Part shown: positions 7,877 through 17,292 of the stretch, in pieces | How positions within the stretch are numbered: the first letter of the stretch is position 1 | Layout of the letters: each line of letters starts with the position of its first letter | From: Ruegeria sp. HKCCD4315 | Lineage (GTDB): Bacteria; Pseudomonadota; Alphaproteobacteria; Rhodobacterales; Rhodobacteraceae | Direction of reading: 5' to 3' | Assembly (NCBI RefSeq): GCF_013112245.1 | Contig: NZ_WVRN01000001.1 | Span: 351,001-415,000, forward strand | Length of the DNA stretch: 64,000 bases | The notes under the pieces: model-generated | Seen by the model: only the letters and a program-made list of their open reading frames with translations | Databases searched by the model: none | Told to the model about the DNA's origin: nothing | Position numbers and translations under genes: made by a program

Positions 7877-8739
7877 GATTTCAGGCTGGCGCGGGCCGCG
7901 ATCAGGGCCCCGCCGGTGATCAACAAGGCCGCGATCGCAAGCCCCCAGGATGGGGCGGCGATCCCGGCCACAACCAAAGCCAGCGTTGACAACAAAGGGG
8001 CCGCGTAAGACGAGGTTCCCAGCATTTGAATGTCGCCTTGCTTGACCCCGATGTCCCACACATAGAATGCAAGCCCGACAGGCCCAAGGCCAAGCGCCAG
8101 AACCGAGGCCCAGCCAAGGGGCGTTACCGGAAACACTGTGTCTTCCAAAGCCACATGCAGCAGGCCAGATGCCAGCGCGGCTGCTAGGCAAAACACTGCG
8201 ACCGAACTGGTGGGCGTGTCGCCCAGCTTGCGGGACAGAACGGAATAGCCTGACCATGTCAGAGCGCAGAGCAACGCAAGTGCATATCCGGGCAAGTGTT
8301 GGGCCTGAAAGCCTGCACCGCCGCCACCCGCGATAATTACGGCGGCCCCTGCAAATCCAAGACAGGCCCCGATCATATGCCCAACACGTAGATGTTCGCC
8401 CGGCAGCAATCCCGACATGAGCACGATGAGCAAAGGCCAGAGATAGGCGATCAGCCCAGCCTCGGCAGCTGGGGCCATGCGCAGGGCGGAAAAGTAAAGG
8501 GCGTGATACCCGAACAGACCCAAGGCTCCAAACAAGTAGGTGGTCCAGGGAACGCGTTTCAAACTGCTCAACCCGCCCGTGGCAGCGGCCCAGATCAATC
8601 CAAGCGTGCCACCAATCGTAAAACAGATTGTGTTCAGCAATAGGGGCGGCGTGGGAGCAGAGCCGACCGTGAACAAAGCCAGCAAAGCCCAAAGCAAGAC
8701 GGCCACAAAACCGATGGCAGTTGCGCGCATTTTGGTCAT
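7873..8739 (-). CDS. EamA/DMT family transporter, YddG-like
   Basis: A 288-residue integral membrane protein with ten hydrophobic segments in two EamA repeats (first about 1-140, second about 150-285; repeat hallmarks YLFGALGLFGYHALYFSALR and LAFYVWDIGVKQGD). Drug/metabolite superfamily members of this length export amino acids or other small metabolites; the YddG-like subgroup exports aromatic amino acids, but the substrate here is inference. Its ATG overlaps the TGA of the LysR gene (ATGA at 8736-8739), so regulator and transporter are co-translated. Confidence 0.88.
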   Translation of the reverse strand: MTKMRATAIGFVAVLLWALLALFTVGSAPTPPLLLNTICFTIGGTLGLIWAAATGGLSSLKRVPWTTYLFGALGLFGYHALYFSALRMAPAAEAGLIAYLWPLLIVLMSGLLPGEHLRVGHMIGACLGFAGAAVIIAGGGGAGFQAQHLPGYALALLCALTWSGYSVLSRKLGDTPTSSVAVFCLAAALASGLLHVALEDTVFPVTPLGWASVLALGLGPVGLAFYVWDIGVKQGDIQMLGTSSYAAPLLSTLALVVAGIAAPSWGLAIAALLITGGALIAARASLKS

Positions 8740-9683
8740 CGGTTGGAAACCTCTTCAATCGGTATGATCTTGAACTCATCCGATATATGCGCGGTTTTTT
8801 CAATCTCGGTCAGGAACCAATCGCGAAACGCCGCGATCTGAGGTTTCTTCTCGGCCCCTGGAAGACAAAGAAACCGGAAACGCCCCTGTGTTTCCAAAGC
8901 CACCTTGAACGGGGCGACCAAACGGCCTTCGGTCAAGTCCTTGAGAATCATGGCGCGTCGTCCAAGCGCCACGCCAACTCCTGCGACGGCGGCATCAATC
9001 GCGTGATCGGCATTTGAAAAATGCGCGCCATGGGTCGGGGTGAAATCGATCCCTACTGCACGGAACCAAGCGGGCCAGTCGCAGGGCGGGGTCAGGAAAT
9101 TGATCGAATCGTCATGGATCAACGGGGCGTGCCGCAAGCTTTCCGGAGTGTCGAATTGTTCTGCCAGTTCCGGTGTCATGACCGGGGTCAGCCATTCCTT
9201 TCGCACAGGGACGGAATACAGCCCTTCGTCAGCGGAATTGCCAAAGCGGATGGCGACATCCACATCGTCCCGCTCAAGGTCCATATTGCGCAGAGTGGCC
9301 GAGAACTTCAGATCGATCTCAGGGTGTGCGCGGGCAAACTCGTAAAGCCGCGGTGCCAGCCATTTGGCTGTTAGTGCGGGACCGGCGGTCACAGTCAGGC
9401 TGGTGTCATCTTCCTGCCTGCGCACGGCGCGCCAAGCGGCTTGCAATGTAGCAAAGCCTTCGGCAGCACCAGGTGCCAGAGCGCGCCCGGCCTCTGTCAG
9501 CTCTACGGCCCGATTCAGGCGGCGAAACAACGGTCGGCCCAGATGTTCCTCAAGCGACTTGATCTGAAAGGACAGGGCCGCTGGCGTCACATGCAGCTCC
9601 GCCGCGGCTTTTGCGAAAGACATATGCCGGGCCGCGGCGTCAAACGCACGGAGCGCGGTAAGCGGGGGAAGATAGTCGCTCAT
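8736..9683 (-). CDS. LysR-family regulator, GcvA-like
   Basis: A 315-residue LysR-type regulator. N-terminal winged helix-turn-helix PPLTALRAFDAAARHMSFAK, AAAELHVTPAALSFQIKSLE, RRLNRAVELTEAGRAL; C-terminal periplasmic-binding-like effector domain with SLTVTAGPALTAKWLAPRL, as in GcvA/AmpR-type regulators. I chose ATG 9683 because the domain starts immediately; an extension to 9737 adds residues unlike the family. It is in one transcript with the EamA transporter and divergent from a 36-codon ORF. I infer control of the transporter or of itself. Confidence 0.9.
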   Translation of the reverse strand: MSDYLPPLTALRAFDAAARHMSFAKAAAELHVTPAALSFQIKSLEEHLGRPLFRRLNRAVELTEAGRALAPGAAEGFATLQAAWRAVRRQEDDTSLTVTAGPALTAKWLAPRLYEFARAHPEIDLKFSATLRNMDLERDDVDVAIRFGNSADEGLYSVPVRKEWLTPVMTPELAEQFDTPESLRHAPLIHDDSINFLTPPCDWPAWFRAVGIDFTPTHGAHFSNADHAIDAAVAGVGVALGRRAMILKDLTEGRLVAPFKVALETQGRFRFLCLPGAEKKPQIAAFRDWFLTEIEKTAHISDEFKIIPIEEVSNR

Positions 9684-9792
9684 AGTGAAGTAAATCTTAA
9701 CTGAACACCCAAGAAAGCTCGTTTGTAGCTTTACCACGTAACCCTCATATTCATCTCAGGTCAAACAAAACTGATTTGAATAGGAGACGGCC

Positions 9793-9903
9793 ATGATCGA
9801 GATGACGACAAATCCCGCCGCCCAGATGGCGATCCTGCGCGCTCACCAAGAACGCAGCCGTGTGGTTTGGCAGTTTTGGAAACGTATTTTCGGTTCCCGC
9901 TGA
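9793..9903 (+). CDS. 36-residue hypothetical basic protein
   Basis: ATG 9793 has an AGGAGA site six bases upstream and the ORF ends right before a strong terminator. The product is mostly one amphipathic helix (NPAAQMAILRAHQERSR) ending in Trp/Arg-rich VVWQFWKRIFGSR, which could sit on a membrane. I do not recognise a family. It is divergent from the LysR gene. The tidy unit of ribosome site, ORF and terminator is the main support. Confidence 0.55.
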   Translation: MIEMTTNPAAQMAILRAHQERSRVVWQFWKRIFGSR

Positions 9904-9929
9904 TCGCAGCGCGCGCGATCTTACGGGAT

Positions 9930-9966
9930 AAAAAAGGGCCGGTCCAAAAGGACCGGCCCTTTTTTT
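9930..9966. terminator. strong bidirectional terminator
   Basis: AAAAAAGGGCCGGTCC (9930-9945), loop AAAA, GGACCGGCCCTTTTTT (9950-9965). Ten GC-rich pairs are flanked by A-run and T-run, so it can stop both the plus-strand small ORF and the minus-strand phbB. Confidence 0.9.
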
Positions 9967-9981
9967 CTTCTGATCAATGGA

Positions 9982-10704
9982 TCAGACGAAGAACTGCGCA
10001 CCGTTGGCCGAGATGGTCGAGCCATTGATGAACTGCGAATCGTCCGAGGCCAGGAACGCCACGCAACGTGCGATTTCCTCGGGTTCACCCAGGCGACCGG
10101 CCGGGATCTGGCCGATGATGGATTCGCGCACTTTCTCGGGCACCGCCATAACCATTTCGGTTGCAATGTAGCCGGGGCAGATCGCGTTTGCTGTGATGCC
10201 AGCCCGCGCACCTTCTTGCGCCAACGATTTCACGATGCCCAGATCACCTGCTTTTGTTGCAGCATAGTTCACTTGTGCGAACTGACCCTTCTGGCCGTTG
10301 ATCGAGCTGATGACGATCACGCGACCAAACTTGCGCTCGCGCATGCCAGGCCAGACGGGGTGCACGGTGTTGAACACGCCGGTCAGGTTGGTGTCGATCA
10401 CGTCTTTCCACTGATCGGGCGTCATTTTGTGAAACGGTGCGTCACGCGTGATACCCGCGTTGGCGACAACGATGTCGATGGGGCCAACCTCGGCTTCGAC
10501 TTTTTCGATGCCTGCTTTGGATTCGTCATAATCAGCGACGTTCCACTTATAGGTCTTGATACCTGTTTCTTCGGTGAATTTCGCGGCGGCTTCGTCATTG
10601 CCTGCATAGGTGGCGGCAACATTGTATCCTTCGGCTTTGAGCGCCTTGGAAATTGCTGCGCCAATGCCGCGGGAACCGCCGGTGACGAGTGCTGTACGTG
10701 CCAT
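9982..10704 (-). CDS. phbB: acetoacetyl-CoA reductase
   Basis: A 240-residue short-chain dehydrogenase reducing acetoacetyl-CoA to (R)-3-hydroxybutyryl-CoA with NADPH for polyhydroxybutyrate synthesis. Cofactor loop TGGSRGIG (8-15), NAG motif ANAGITRD, catalytic Ser134, Tyr147 and Lys151 (NYAATKAG), and PhbB signatures MTPDQWKDVIDTNL and VISSINGQKGQF. It follows phbA on the same strand, but a terminator hairpin and a 187-base gap lie between them, so it may also have its own promoter. The product also feeds crotonyl-CoA for the ethylmalonyl-CoA pathway genes at 48-54 kb. Confidence 0.96.
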   Translation of the reverse strand: MARTALVTGGSRGIGAAISKALKAEGYNVAATYAGNDEAAAKFTEETGIKTYKWNVADYDESKAGIEKVEAEVGPIDIVVANAGITRDAPFHKMTPDQWKDVIDTNLTGVFNTVHPVWPGMRERKFGRVIVISSINGQKGQFAQVNYAATKAGDLGIVKSLAQEGARAGITANAICPGYIATEMVMAVPEKVRESIIGQIPAGRLGEPEEIARCVAFLASDDSQFINGSTISANGAQFFV

Positions 10705-10841
10705 TTATGACTCCTTCAATTTTAGTCGTCTTGGTAATGCTGTTACTCTGAGAGGTGATCGTGCGCAATATTGTTTCGTCGTGGATCTGATTTTTTCGGG
10801 TGGCAATATCGTCGCATCCAAGGGGTATGAGCCTTTTGTAA

Positions 10842-10870
10842 CAAAAAAGGGCGTCCGACGGACGCCCTTT
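10842..10870 (-). terminator. terminator of phbA
   Basis: On the minus strand AAAGGGCGTCCG pairs with CGGACGCCCTTT (plus coordinates 10846-10857 and 10859-10870) and is followed by TTTTTTG. It lies 22 bases after the phbA stop and before phbB. Confidence 0.8.
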
Positions 10871-10891
10871 GATATTTGGGTTTCAGTGCAC

Positions 10892-12067
10892 TTAGTCGCG
10901 CTCCACACACAGCGCGACACCCATGCCGCCACCGATGCAGAGGGTCGCCAGACCCTTCTTGGCATCCCGGCGCTTCATTTCGAACAGAAGCGTGTTCAGG
11001 ACACGGCAGCCCGACGCGCCGATCGGGTGGCCAATGGCGATAGCGCCGCCGTTGACGTTTACGATCGACGGATCCCAGCCCATGTCCTTGTTCACGGCGC
11101 AGGCTTGCGCAGCAAAGGCTTCGTTGGCCTCAACCAAATCCAGATCGTCAACCGACCAGCCCGCCTTTTCCAGCGCCTTGCGCGAGGCGTAGATCGGACC
11201 GACACCCATGATCGACGGGTCCAGACCGGCGGTTGCGTAGGACGCGATGCGGGCCAAAGGCTCAATCCCACGTTTCTCGGCATTTTCAGCGGACATCAGC
11301 AGGGTCGCCGCCGCGCCGTCATTCAGGCCGGAAGCGTTCGCCGCAGTAACCGAACCATCCTTGGTGAAGGCTGGGCGCAGTTTGGCCATGGCTTCCATGG
11401 TTGCGCCGTGGCGGATGTATTCGTCCTTGTCCATCACGATATCGCCCTTGCGGGTCTTGATGGTGAAGGGCACGATCTCATCCGCGAACTTGCCTGCCTT
11501 CTGGGCGGCTTCGGCCTTATTCTGTGAAGCAACAGCAAATTCATCCTGCATGTCGCGGCTGATCTGCCATTTTTCGGCAACGTTCTCGGCCGTTTGACCC
11601 ATGTGATAGCCGTTGAAGGCGTCCCACAGACCGTCGCGGATCATGGTGTCGATGTACTTCATGTCACCCATCTTGTGGCCTGCACGCAAAGCGGCGGCGT
11701 GGGGTGAAAGGGTCATGTTTTCCTGGCCACCTGCGGCAACGATCTCAGCGTCACCCAACTGGATATGCTGGGCACCCAGCGCGACAGCGCGCAGACCCGA
11801 TCCACACACTTGGTTGATGCCCCAGGCTGCGCTTTCCTGCGGCAAACCGGCATTGATGTGCGCCTGGCGTGCAGGGTTCTGTCCTTGGGCGGCTGTCAGA
11901 ACCTGACCCATGATGGTTTCGCTAACCTCGCCTTTGTCCACGCCGGCACGTTCGACAACAGCTTCCAGGACGGCGGCGCCCAGATCATGTGCTGGGGTGT
12001 TCGCAAACGAACCACTGAAGCTGCCGACACCTGTACGTGCGGCGGATGCGATTACTACGTTGGTCAT
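10892..12067 (-). CDS. phbA: acetyl-CoA acetyltransferase (beta-ketothiolase)
   Basis: A 391-residue biosynthetic thiolase condensing two acetyl-CoA to acetoacetyl-CoA. Acyl-accepting Cys88 in [11 protein letters not shown], the [17 protein letters not shown] motif with the catalytic His, and the C-terminal [15 protein letters not shown] with the second active Cys. It is upstream of phbB on the same strand. A PhaR-like palindrome lies about 120 bases upstream. The thiolase is the entry point both to storage polymer and to the ethylmalonyl-CoA pathway found later in the window. Confidence 0.97.
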   Translation of the reverse strand: MTNVVIASAARTGVGSFSGSFANTPAHDLGAAVLEAVVERAGVDKGEVSETIMGQVLTAAQGQNPARQAHINAGLPQESAAWGINQVCGSGLRAVALGAQHIQLGDAEIVAAGGQENMTLSPHAAALRAGHKMGDMKYIDTMIRDGLWDAFNGYHMGQTAENVAEKWQISRDMQDEFAVASQNKAEAAQKAGKFADEIVPFTIKTRKGDIVMDKDEYIRHGATMEAMAKLRPAFTKDGSVTAANASGLNDGAAATLLMSAENAEKRGIEPLARIASYATAGLDPSIMGVGPIYASRKALEKAGWSVDDLDLVEANEAFAAQACAVNKDMGWDPSIVNVNGGAIAIGHPIGASGCRVLNTLLFEMKRRDAKKGLATLCIGGGMGVALCVERD

Positions 12068-12184
12068 ATGATCAGTCCTTTACCGTCATGGGCCAGCGGA
12101 AGTTCTGACGGCGCAGGTCGAGAGGAGCCCCCCGAAACAAGAGCGCCCCGTGTTCCCCGCTCAAGTACTCATGCAATAGCGTAA

Positions 12185-12200
12185 TGCTGCACTTGCAGCA
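12185..12200. promoter_or_regulatory. PhaR-like box upstream of phbA
   Basis: TGCTGC-ACTT-GCAGCA, a perfect 6-base inverted repeat with a 4-base centre. It contains CTGC-N4-GCAG, the TGC-rich site reported for PhaR of Paracoccus and Rhodobacter. PhaR senses polymer granules and represses polymer-related genes. It lies 118 bases before the phbA start codon. phaR itself is not in the window. Confidence 0.6.
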
Positions 12201-12255
12201 ACGGACAGCTTGTCTCAGCGTTGAAAATGCACGATTTTTGCCGACTGACCAAAGG

Positions 12256-13104
12256 TCAACTTCCTGTTTTTGAAACGCTTTCCTGTCTCCAGGGGGCAGC
12301 GACACTTGGCGCGCCAAACAGGTAGCCTTGCAGGCAATCCACGCCGCTGGACGTCAAAAACGCGGCGTCGTCCTGTGTTTCAACCGATTCGGCGGTGATC
12401 AGAATTTCAAATTCACGGGCGACAGCGATCAGAGCGCGCACCAGTGTCTGATTGTCGGGATTGTTGCTGATCCCCCTGACAAACTGCCCATCAATCTTGG
12501 CGGCATCGAACAAGAACTCGCGAAAATGGCGAAAGCAAAAATTACTGGCACCGAAATCGTCTAATGCAAAGGCAATGCCGCGATCCTGCAAGCGGTCCAT
12601 GAAATCGATGACCAGTTCCGGCACTTGCATGGCCGAACTTTCCGAAATTTCAAGGATTAGCCGTTCGCCCAGTGCGGCGTCACGCTTTAAGAACCGATCC
12701 AGGGTCGCCGACCACCTGGAATACCCGATCGAGCGGGCGGACATGTTGATCGAAAGCCTAATCCCGGGGTTTCTCACCAGTGTGCGCAACCCAAATTCCA
12801 GCGCAACGCAATCCAGATCCCGGCCAATCGGGGTGTTTTCGAGTTGCGGCATGAACTCGCGTGCGGGAATAACCCGCCCTGTTTCGTCCAGCACACGAAT
12901 GAACCCTTCATAAAACGCAACACTATTGGGGGCGTTTGCTTGCACGACCGGTTGAAATGCCAGCTTGCACTGTTTGTGCTTCACCGCTTCGGTTGCCATC
13001 TGAACAATCGAACGATCACGTGTCGACACCGCAGCGTTCAGCGGGCTTTCTGACCCATCGGGCAAATTCGTGTGTTTCTTGTTTCCCATAGCGCCGATTC
13101 CCAT
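12256..13104 (-). CDS. stand-alone EAL-domain c-di-GMP phosphodiesterase
   Basis: A 282-residue protein that is almost only an EAL domain (about 35-275), with no GGDEF or sensor region. The signature is degenerate (EGF at 66-68) but the metal and base residues seem present: Glu66, Asn120 (SINMS), Glu152 (LEISES), Asp182-Asp183 (DDFGAS), Lys203 (AAKID), and Glu in TAESVE; the ending LQGYLFG is typical. So activity is plausible. The N-terminal 30 residues are polar and look disordered. It may be shorter at the N-terminus (ATG at codon 6). Cytosolic. Confidence 0.88.
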   Translation of the reverse strand: MGIGAMGNKKHTNLPDGSESPLNAAVSTRDRSIVQMATEAVKHKQCKLAFQPVVQANAPNSVAFYEGFIRVLDETGRVIPAREFMPQLENTPIGRDLDCVALEFGLRTLVRNPGIRLSINMSARSIGYSRWSATLDRFLKRDAALGERLILEISESSAMQVPELVIDFMDRLQDRGIAFALDDFGASNFCFRHFREFLFDAAKIDGQFVRGISNNPDNQTLVRALIAVAREFEILITAESVETQDDAAFLTSSGVDCLQGYLFGAPSVAAPWRQESVSKTGS

Positions 13105-13200
13105 CAGCCCGTGACAGACGGTATGTCCGGGGCAGGTGTTTCGACACAGTTTCGAGGTAAACAGATGAATCTGCGGTTAAGGAGCCAGTAGATTCAGGAT

Positions 13201-13389
13201 TTATCGAGAGATGCTCCAGGCGCGGGCAAGGGACGAAGCCGCACTCAGCACCGCTCCTACTACGCCTGTAACCATCAAAGCAAAGCCCAAAGCGATCCAT
13301 GCCGGTGCAGTGCTGTTCAACGCTGTAATCATCGCGAGCAAAAGGCCAGACAAACCGACATAGGTTGAAAGGACTGCCAAACGGTTCAT
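13201..13389 (-). CDS. small membrane protein, unknown
   Basis: 62 codons with two hydrophobic stretches (about 5-24 and 30-52) and a basic tail (SLARAWSISR). The upstream GAGGGTCGG is a fair ribosome site. I know no family. It lies alone between the EAL gene and the hydroxylase gene, in a region with no competing frame. Confidence 0.5.
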   Translation of the reverse strand: MNRLAVLSTYVGLSGLLLAMITALNSTAPAWIALGFALMVTGVVGAVLSAASSLARAWSISR

Positions 13390-13481
13390 TCCGACCCTCG
13401 TTCACTCTTTGATTACAGATGAGTTTCGATATGGCCCCCAAAGCCTGAATTTCAAGAGCGAAGGGTGTGCGCTCGCTGGTG

Positions 13482-14453
13482 TCAGACCTGCTCTGCCTGT
13501 CCAGTGGGCAGTTTTTCGTCGAAACGCTCAAACCCGGGCGTTCCGCGATCTTCCGGATGACGGACCAGGTGTTTGGCTTTGATCTGTTCCGAGCTGTCGC
13601 GGCTGCCATCGTGGCTGTATCCCGGCGGGGCAAAGCAATACCCAAGCCGTTGACGTAGTGTCAGACCGGGCTGGGTCGCGTCACGCCAGATGCCGACCCA
13701 TTCGTGAAAGGCCACGCGCAGCGGGTTGAATGTGCCGATATTGTGAACCAGTCCGAAATCGACACGGTCGTTTTCCTGCTCTGGGACAAAGGTCCCGAAC
13801 ATCTTGTCCCAGATGATGAAGACGCCTGCATAATTGCAATCCAGATAGCGTGCATTCCGGCCGTGATGGGCGCGGTGGTGACTGGGGGTGTTCATAACGG
13901 CCTCGAACCAGCGGGGCATCTTTCCGATGGCCTCGGTGTGAATCCAGAACTGATAGATCAGGTTCAATCCACCGACAAACAGAACCATGGCCGGATGGAA
14001 CCCGATCAGGATCAATGGCGCGCGCACGACCATCATCAGCGTGAAAGTATAAGTCCACGGCTGCCGCAAAGCGGTGGTCAGGTTGTAATGCTGTGAGCTG
14101 TGGTGATTGACGTGGTTTGCCCAAACCCAGCGGATGCGGTGGCCAAAACGGTGCACCCAGTAATAACGGAAATCGTCCAGCACAAAGCACAGAATGATCA
14201 CCGGGATCGACGTGCCGAGATCCAGCGGTGTGATCTGCCACAGCCACATGAAAAAGCCATACGCAATGAAGCCCAGCAGAAACCCGGACGCGATATTACC
14301 TGCGCCCATGATGAGCGAGGTTACTGCATCACGCGTTTCGTATCTCCCGCCTTTGCCTTTGACGGCGATCCACAAAAATTCCGCCAAAATCGCGGCCACA
14401 AAAAAGGGAACCGCCCACTGAACGGCATCGGGGAAACTGATCTGGTCGGTCAT
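13482..14453 (-). CDS. sterol desaturase/fatty acid hydroxylase family protein
   Basis: A 323-residue integral membrane di-iron protein. Histidine boxes HRFGH (101-105), HVNHHSSQH (114-122) and HHRAHHG (about 197-203), set among hydrophobic segments near 12-30, 45-70, 82-95 and 130-165. The family hydroxylates or desaturates lipids using O2 at the membrane; in roseobacters such genes act on fatty acids, carotenoids or ornithine lipids, and I cannot say which. Its ATG overlaps the stop of the upstream 128-residue gene by four bases. Confidence 0.88.
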   Translation of the reverse strand: MTDQISFPDAVQWAVPFFVAAILAEFLWIAVKGKGGRYETRDAVTSLIMGAGNIASGFLLGFIAYGFFMWLWQITPLDLGTSIPVIILCFVLDDFRYYWVHRFGHRIRWVWANHVNHHSSQHYNLTTALRQPWTYTFTLMMVVRAPLILIGFHPAMVLFVGGLNLIYQFWIHTEAIGKMPRWFEAVMNTPSHHRAHHGRNARYLDCNYAGVFIIWDKMFGTFVPEQENDRVDFGLVHNIGTFNPLRVAFHEWVGIWRDATQPGLTLRQRLGYCFAPPGYSHDGSRDSSEQIKAKHLVRHPEDRGTPGFERFDEKLPTGQAEQV

Positions 14454-14836
14454 TCGGGCTCCATCAGGTGACGCCAGTGGGCGCGCTCTATTTCGTCCAG
14501 GTGGATAAGAGTGCCGGGGGTGCCGAAGTCGTGAAACTGGATTTCAAAGCCTTCGGGGTGTTCGATCCAATCGAAATCCAGCAAGTGCCGGGCCACAGTG
14601 TCGGCACCGAAGGACCACAGCAGCCCTGCGCCGGTTTCGGTACGCACCAGTGCCGCGTGGCGGTCATTCGAGATCGTGACATCAATGATGGTGTCGTCGG
14701 GTGCATGCCGCAGCCATTGCGCGCGTGCGGTTTCGGGTGTCAGCACAAAAGGTTCTGAGCGGCCCGTCAGATGCAAAAGCAAAGTGATTCCGGCGATTCC
14801 TCCGACCACCAGAACCAATAGTATTTCCAACGGCAT
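14450..14836 (-). CDS. membrane-anchored hypothetical protein
   Basis: 128 residues: one N-terminal membrane segment (LEILLVLVVGGIAGITLLLHL) then a soluble domain of about 100 residues with LLWSFGADTVARHLLDFDW. AGGAGG lies six bases before the ATG. Coupled to the hydroxylase gene by an ATGA overlap, so it is probably its partner. I do not recognise a named family. Confidence 0.75.
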   Translation of the reverse strand: MPLEILLVLVVGGIAGITLLLHLTGRSEPFVLTPETARAQWLRHAPDDTIIDVTISNDRHAALVRTETGAGLLWSFGADTVARHLLDFDWIEHPEGFEIQFHDFGTPGTLIHLDEIERAHWRHLMEPE

Positions 14837-14895
14837 CCCATCCTCCTGCGGACACCCTGCAAAGACGCGTTGGGGCTGTCAAAGGTGGCGTTGCG

Positions 14896-15225
14896 TCAGG
14901 TACGTTCCAGACGTTCCAGAACTTCGTACTGAACAACACGTTGGACAAAGGGCACCAGCCCATCAGGGCCTGATGCCCGATCCTTGAGGTGAATGCAGAT
15001 ATCCGGACGACGGGCGGCAATGATGCCAACCATCTCTCCGCGAATCGTGTCATCCAGACCTGCCCCCAAAATGGCGCAGGTGATCCGAGGTTCGGCATCC
15101 AACTGCTTTCGAACTTCGTCGGTGTCATGCGCGCCCAGCCATTGAATCGGCAAGTGATCCAGTTGTCTGGCCACATCGCCGATCACGTTTGGCAGCTTCC
15201 CAATCAAAAGAACCACCGGTTTCAT
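14896..15225 (-). CDS. conserved hypothetical protein, receiver-like fold possible
   Basis: 109 residues with a strong GGAGG site. The pattern MKPVVLLIGKL, then QWLGAHDTDEVRKQLDA, then ITCAILGAGLDD, then GEMVGIIAARRPDICIHLKD resembles the alternating strands and helices of a Rossmann or receiver-like fold, and Asp58-59 could lie at the phosphorylation position. That is inference. It lies between the hydroxylase operon and the thioredoxin-like gene, all on the minus strand. Confidence 0.7.
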   Translation of the reverse strand: MKPVVLLIGKLPNVIGDVARQLDHLPIQWLGAHDTDEVRKQLDAEPRITCAILGAGLDDTIRGEMVGIIAARRPDICIHLKDRASGPDGLVPFVQRVVQYEVLERLERT

Positions 15226-15249
15226 CGCAGCCTCCTTCCCACAAGGTTA

Positions 15250-15280
15250 CAAACGAAAACCGACCCATTTGGGCCGGTTT
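15250..15280 (-). terminator. terminator of the TlpA-like gene
   Basis: On the minus strand AAACCGGCCC, loop AAAT, GGGTCGGTTT (plus 15271-15280 and 15257-15266) pairs over ten positions with one G-U pair, then TTTTCGTTT. Confidence 0.75.
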
Positions 15281-15315
15281 AAGTGTAGCACAAACAGGGG
15301 AAAGCTGCGCAGGCG

Positions 15316-15882
15316 TCAGCTATTGGCTTCCACAAGCGTCGAAATAATTGCTTTGGCGCTGTCCGAATTCCATTCAGCATCGCCAATCAGGCGGGCAATT
15401 TCCTGACCTTCAGGGTCCAGGATGACTGTAATGGGCAGCGCGATCACGCCGAATTCCCGTGCAGCAGCCGAGCTTGGGTCCTGATGACGCGGGAGGTTTT
15501 CGATGCCATTTTCTTCAAAGAACTTGGTGATCCCGGCAGGAGAGTTGCGACCGGTGGCCAGTGTCAGGACCTGAAACTTGTCGCCTCCGAACTCTTCCTG
15601 AAGCTCCGCGATCTGAGGCATTTCCTTGCGGCACGGCGCGCACCATGTGGCCCAGAAGTTCAGCAGCACATACTTGCCCTCGTAGTCCGCAAGCGTACCG
15701 ACACCGCCATCATCTTCCAACTGGAATTCGATGGATTTGGCGGGTTTCGGTTCCTTGTGCAGGATCAGGCGTTTCAGGCTGTTTTCCCGCAGGGGGGCAA
15801 GCGTTTCCGCATCGGTCGCCAAAGCGGCGTTTGCACCCAGCGCAAGGGCCATATAAAGGGGGATCAGACGAAATAGGCGCAT
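15316..15882 (-). CDS. TlpA/ResA-like periplasmic thiol-disulfide oxidoreductase
   Basis: 188 residues. Signal peptide [22 protein letters not shown], then a thioredoxin fold with redox motif [14 protein letters not shown] (Cys81, Cys84), cis-proline in [12 protein letters not shown] and the TlpA insertion region. The family keeps cysteines reduced in the periplasm, for example on c-type cytochromes or copper sites. ATG 15882 is chosen because it begins the signal peptide; an upstream extension to 16041 overlaps argH. It is divergent from argH, 21 bases apart. Confidence 0.9.
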   Translation of the reverse strand: MRLFRLIPLYMALALGANAALATDAETLAPLRENSLKRLILHKEPKPAKSIEFQLEDDGGVGTLADYEGKYVLLNFWATWCAPCRKEMPQIAELQEEFGGDKFQVLTLATGRNSPAGITKFFEENGIENLPRHQDPSSAAAREFGVIALPITVILDPEGQEIARLIGDAEWNSDSAKAIISTLVEANS

Positions 15883-15903
15883 ATCAACTCCGGGTTTTCT
15901 TAC

Positions 15904-17292
15904 ATGACCGATCAATCCTCGAACCAGATGTGGGGCGGCCGCTTTGCCGCCGGTCCAGACGCGATCATGGAGGCAATCAATGCCTCGATCGGGTTCGATC
16001 AGCGGATGGCAGCCCAGGACATCGCAGGCTCGCGCGCCCATGCCGCCATGCTGGCTGCCACAGGCGTCATAAGTGATAGTGACGCCGAGGCTATTCGGGA
16101 AGGGCTGCTCACCGTTTTGTCAGAAATCCAGAACGGTGAATTTCAGTTTTCGACCGCACTGGAAGACATTCACATGAATGTCGAGGCGCGCCTGAAAGAG
16201 GTGATTGGTGAGCCCGCTGGCCGTTTGCACACAGGCCGTTCGCGCAATGACCAGGTGGCGACCGATTTCAAACTTTGGGTACGGGATCAATTTGACGCGG
16301 CCGAATCGGGCCTTTCGGCCCTGATCCGCGCGCTTTTGGCGCAGGCCCAGGCCGGGGCCGATTGGGTGATGCCCGGTTTCACGCACCTGCAAACCGCGCA
16401 GCCGGTGACATGGGGCCACCATATGATGGCCTATGTCGAGATGTTTGGCCGTGACTTGTCCCGCGTTCGCGACGCCCGTGCGCGCATGAATGAATCTCCG
16501 CTGGGTGCTGCGGCACTGGCCGGAACGTCGTTCCCCATTGACCGCCACATGACGGCCGAGGCGCTGGGCTTCGACCGCCCTGCCGCAAACTCGTTGGATG
16601 CTGTCAGCGACCGCGACTTTGCCTTGGAGTTCCTTTCGACCGCGTCGATCTGCGCCGTCCACCTGTCTCGTTTTGCCGAGGAGCTTGTGATCTGGTCGTC
16701 TGCTCAGTTTCGTTTTGTGACGCTATCCGACCGCTTCTCGACTGGCTCGTCGATCATGCCGCAGAAGAAGAACCCTGACGCGGCCGAGCTGATCCGCGCC
16801 AAGGTCGGGCGTATCTTTGGGGCCAACACGGCGCTGATGATGGTAATGAAGGGCCTGCCGCTGGCCTATTCCAAGGACATGCAGGAAGACAAAGAACAGG
16901 TCTTTGACGCTGCCGATAACTGGATGCTGGCGCTGGCTGCGATGGAAGGCATGGTGAAGGATTTGACCGCCAACAGGGACAGCCTGGCAGCGGCTGCGGG
17001 GTCCGGTTTCTCGACCGCCACCGATCTGGCTGACTGGTTGGTAAGGGTTCTGGGCCTGCCATTCCGAGATGCGCACCATGTAACCGGGTCGCTGGTGGCC
17101 ATGGCCGAAAGCAAAGGCTGCGATCTGCCTGATCTGACGCTGGAGGATATGCAATCGGTTCACGCAGATATCACCGATGACGTCTATTCTGTTCTTACCG
17201 TGCAAAACTCGGTAAACTCGCGCCAGTCTTACGGCGGCACGGCCCCTGATCAGGTGCGTGCCCAGATCGAACGATGGAAGGCGATGGTGTGA
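15904..17292 (+). CDS. argH: argininosuccinate lyase
   Basis: 462 residues, the usual length. Cleaves argininosuccinate to arginine and fumarate. Family signature [17 protein letters not shown] with the catalytic Ser loop, plus [14 protein letters not shown] and the TFPIDR-like [15 protein letters not shown] region. Its TGA overlaps the ATG of a small lipoprotein gene by one base, so the two are coupled. Then comes another lipoprotein and lysA, the common alphaproteobacterial arrangement argH-lipoprotein-lysA. Confidence 0.97.
   Translation: MTDQSSNQMWGGRFAAGPDAIMEAINASIGFDQRMAAQDIAGSRAHAAMLAATGVISDSDAEAIREGLLTVLSEIQNGEFQFSTALEDIHMNVEARLKEVIGEPAGRLHTGRSRNDQVATDFKLWVRDQFDAAESGLSALIRALLAQAQAGADWVMPGFTHLQTAQPVTWGHHMMAYVEMFGRDLSRVRDARARMNESPLGAAALAGTSFPIDRHMTAEALGFDRPAANSLDAVSDRDFALEFLSTASICAVHLSRFAEELVIWSSAQFRFVTLSDRFSTGSSIMPQKKNPDAAELIRAKVGRIFGANTALMMVMKGLPLAYSKDMQEDKEQVFDAADNWMLALAAMEGMVKDLTANRDSLAAAAGSGFSTATDLADWLVRVLGLPFRDAHHVTGSLVAMAESKGCDLPDLTLEDMQSVHADITDDVYSVLTVQNSVNSRQSYGGTAPDQVRAQIERWKAMV

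Noticed and set aside
10610..11527. A 305-codon plus-strand frame across the phbB-phbA gap
   Set aside because: It overlaps the certain phbA gene and the terminator and has no recognisable domain.
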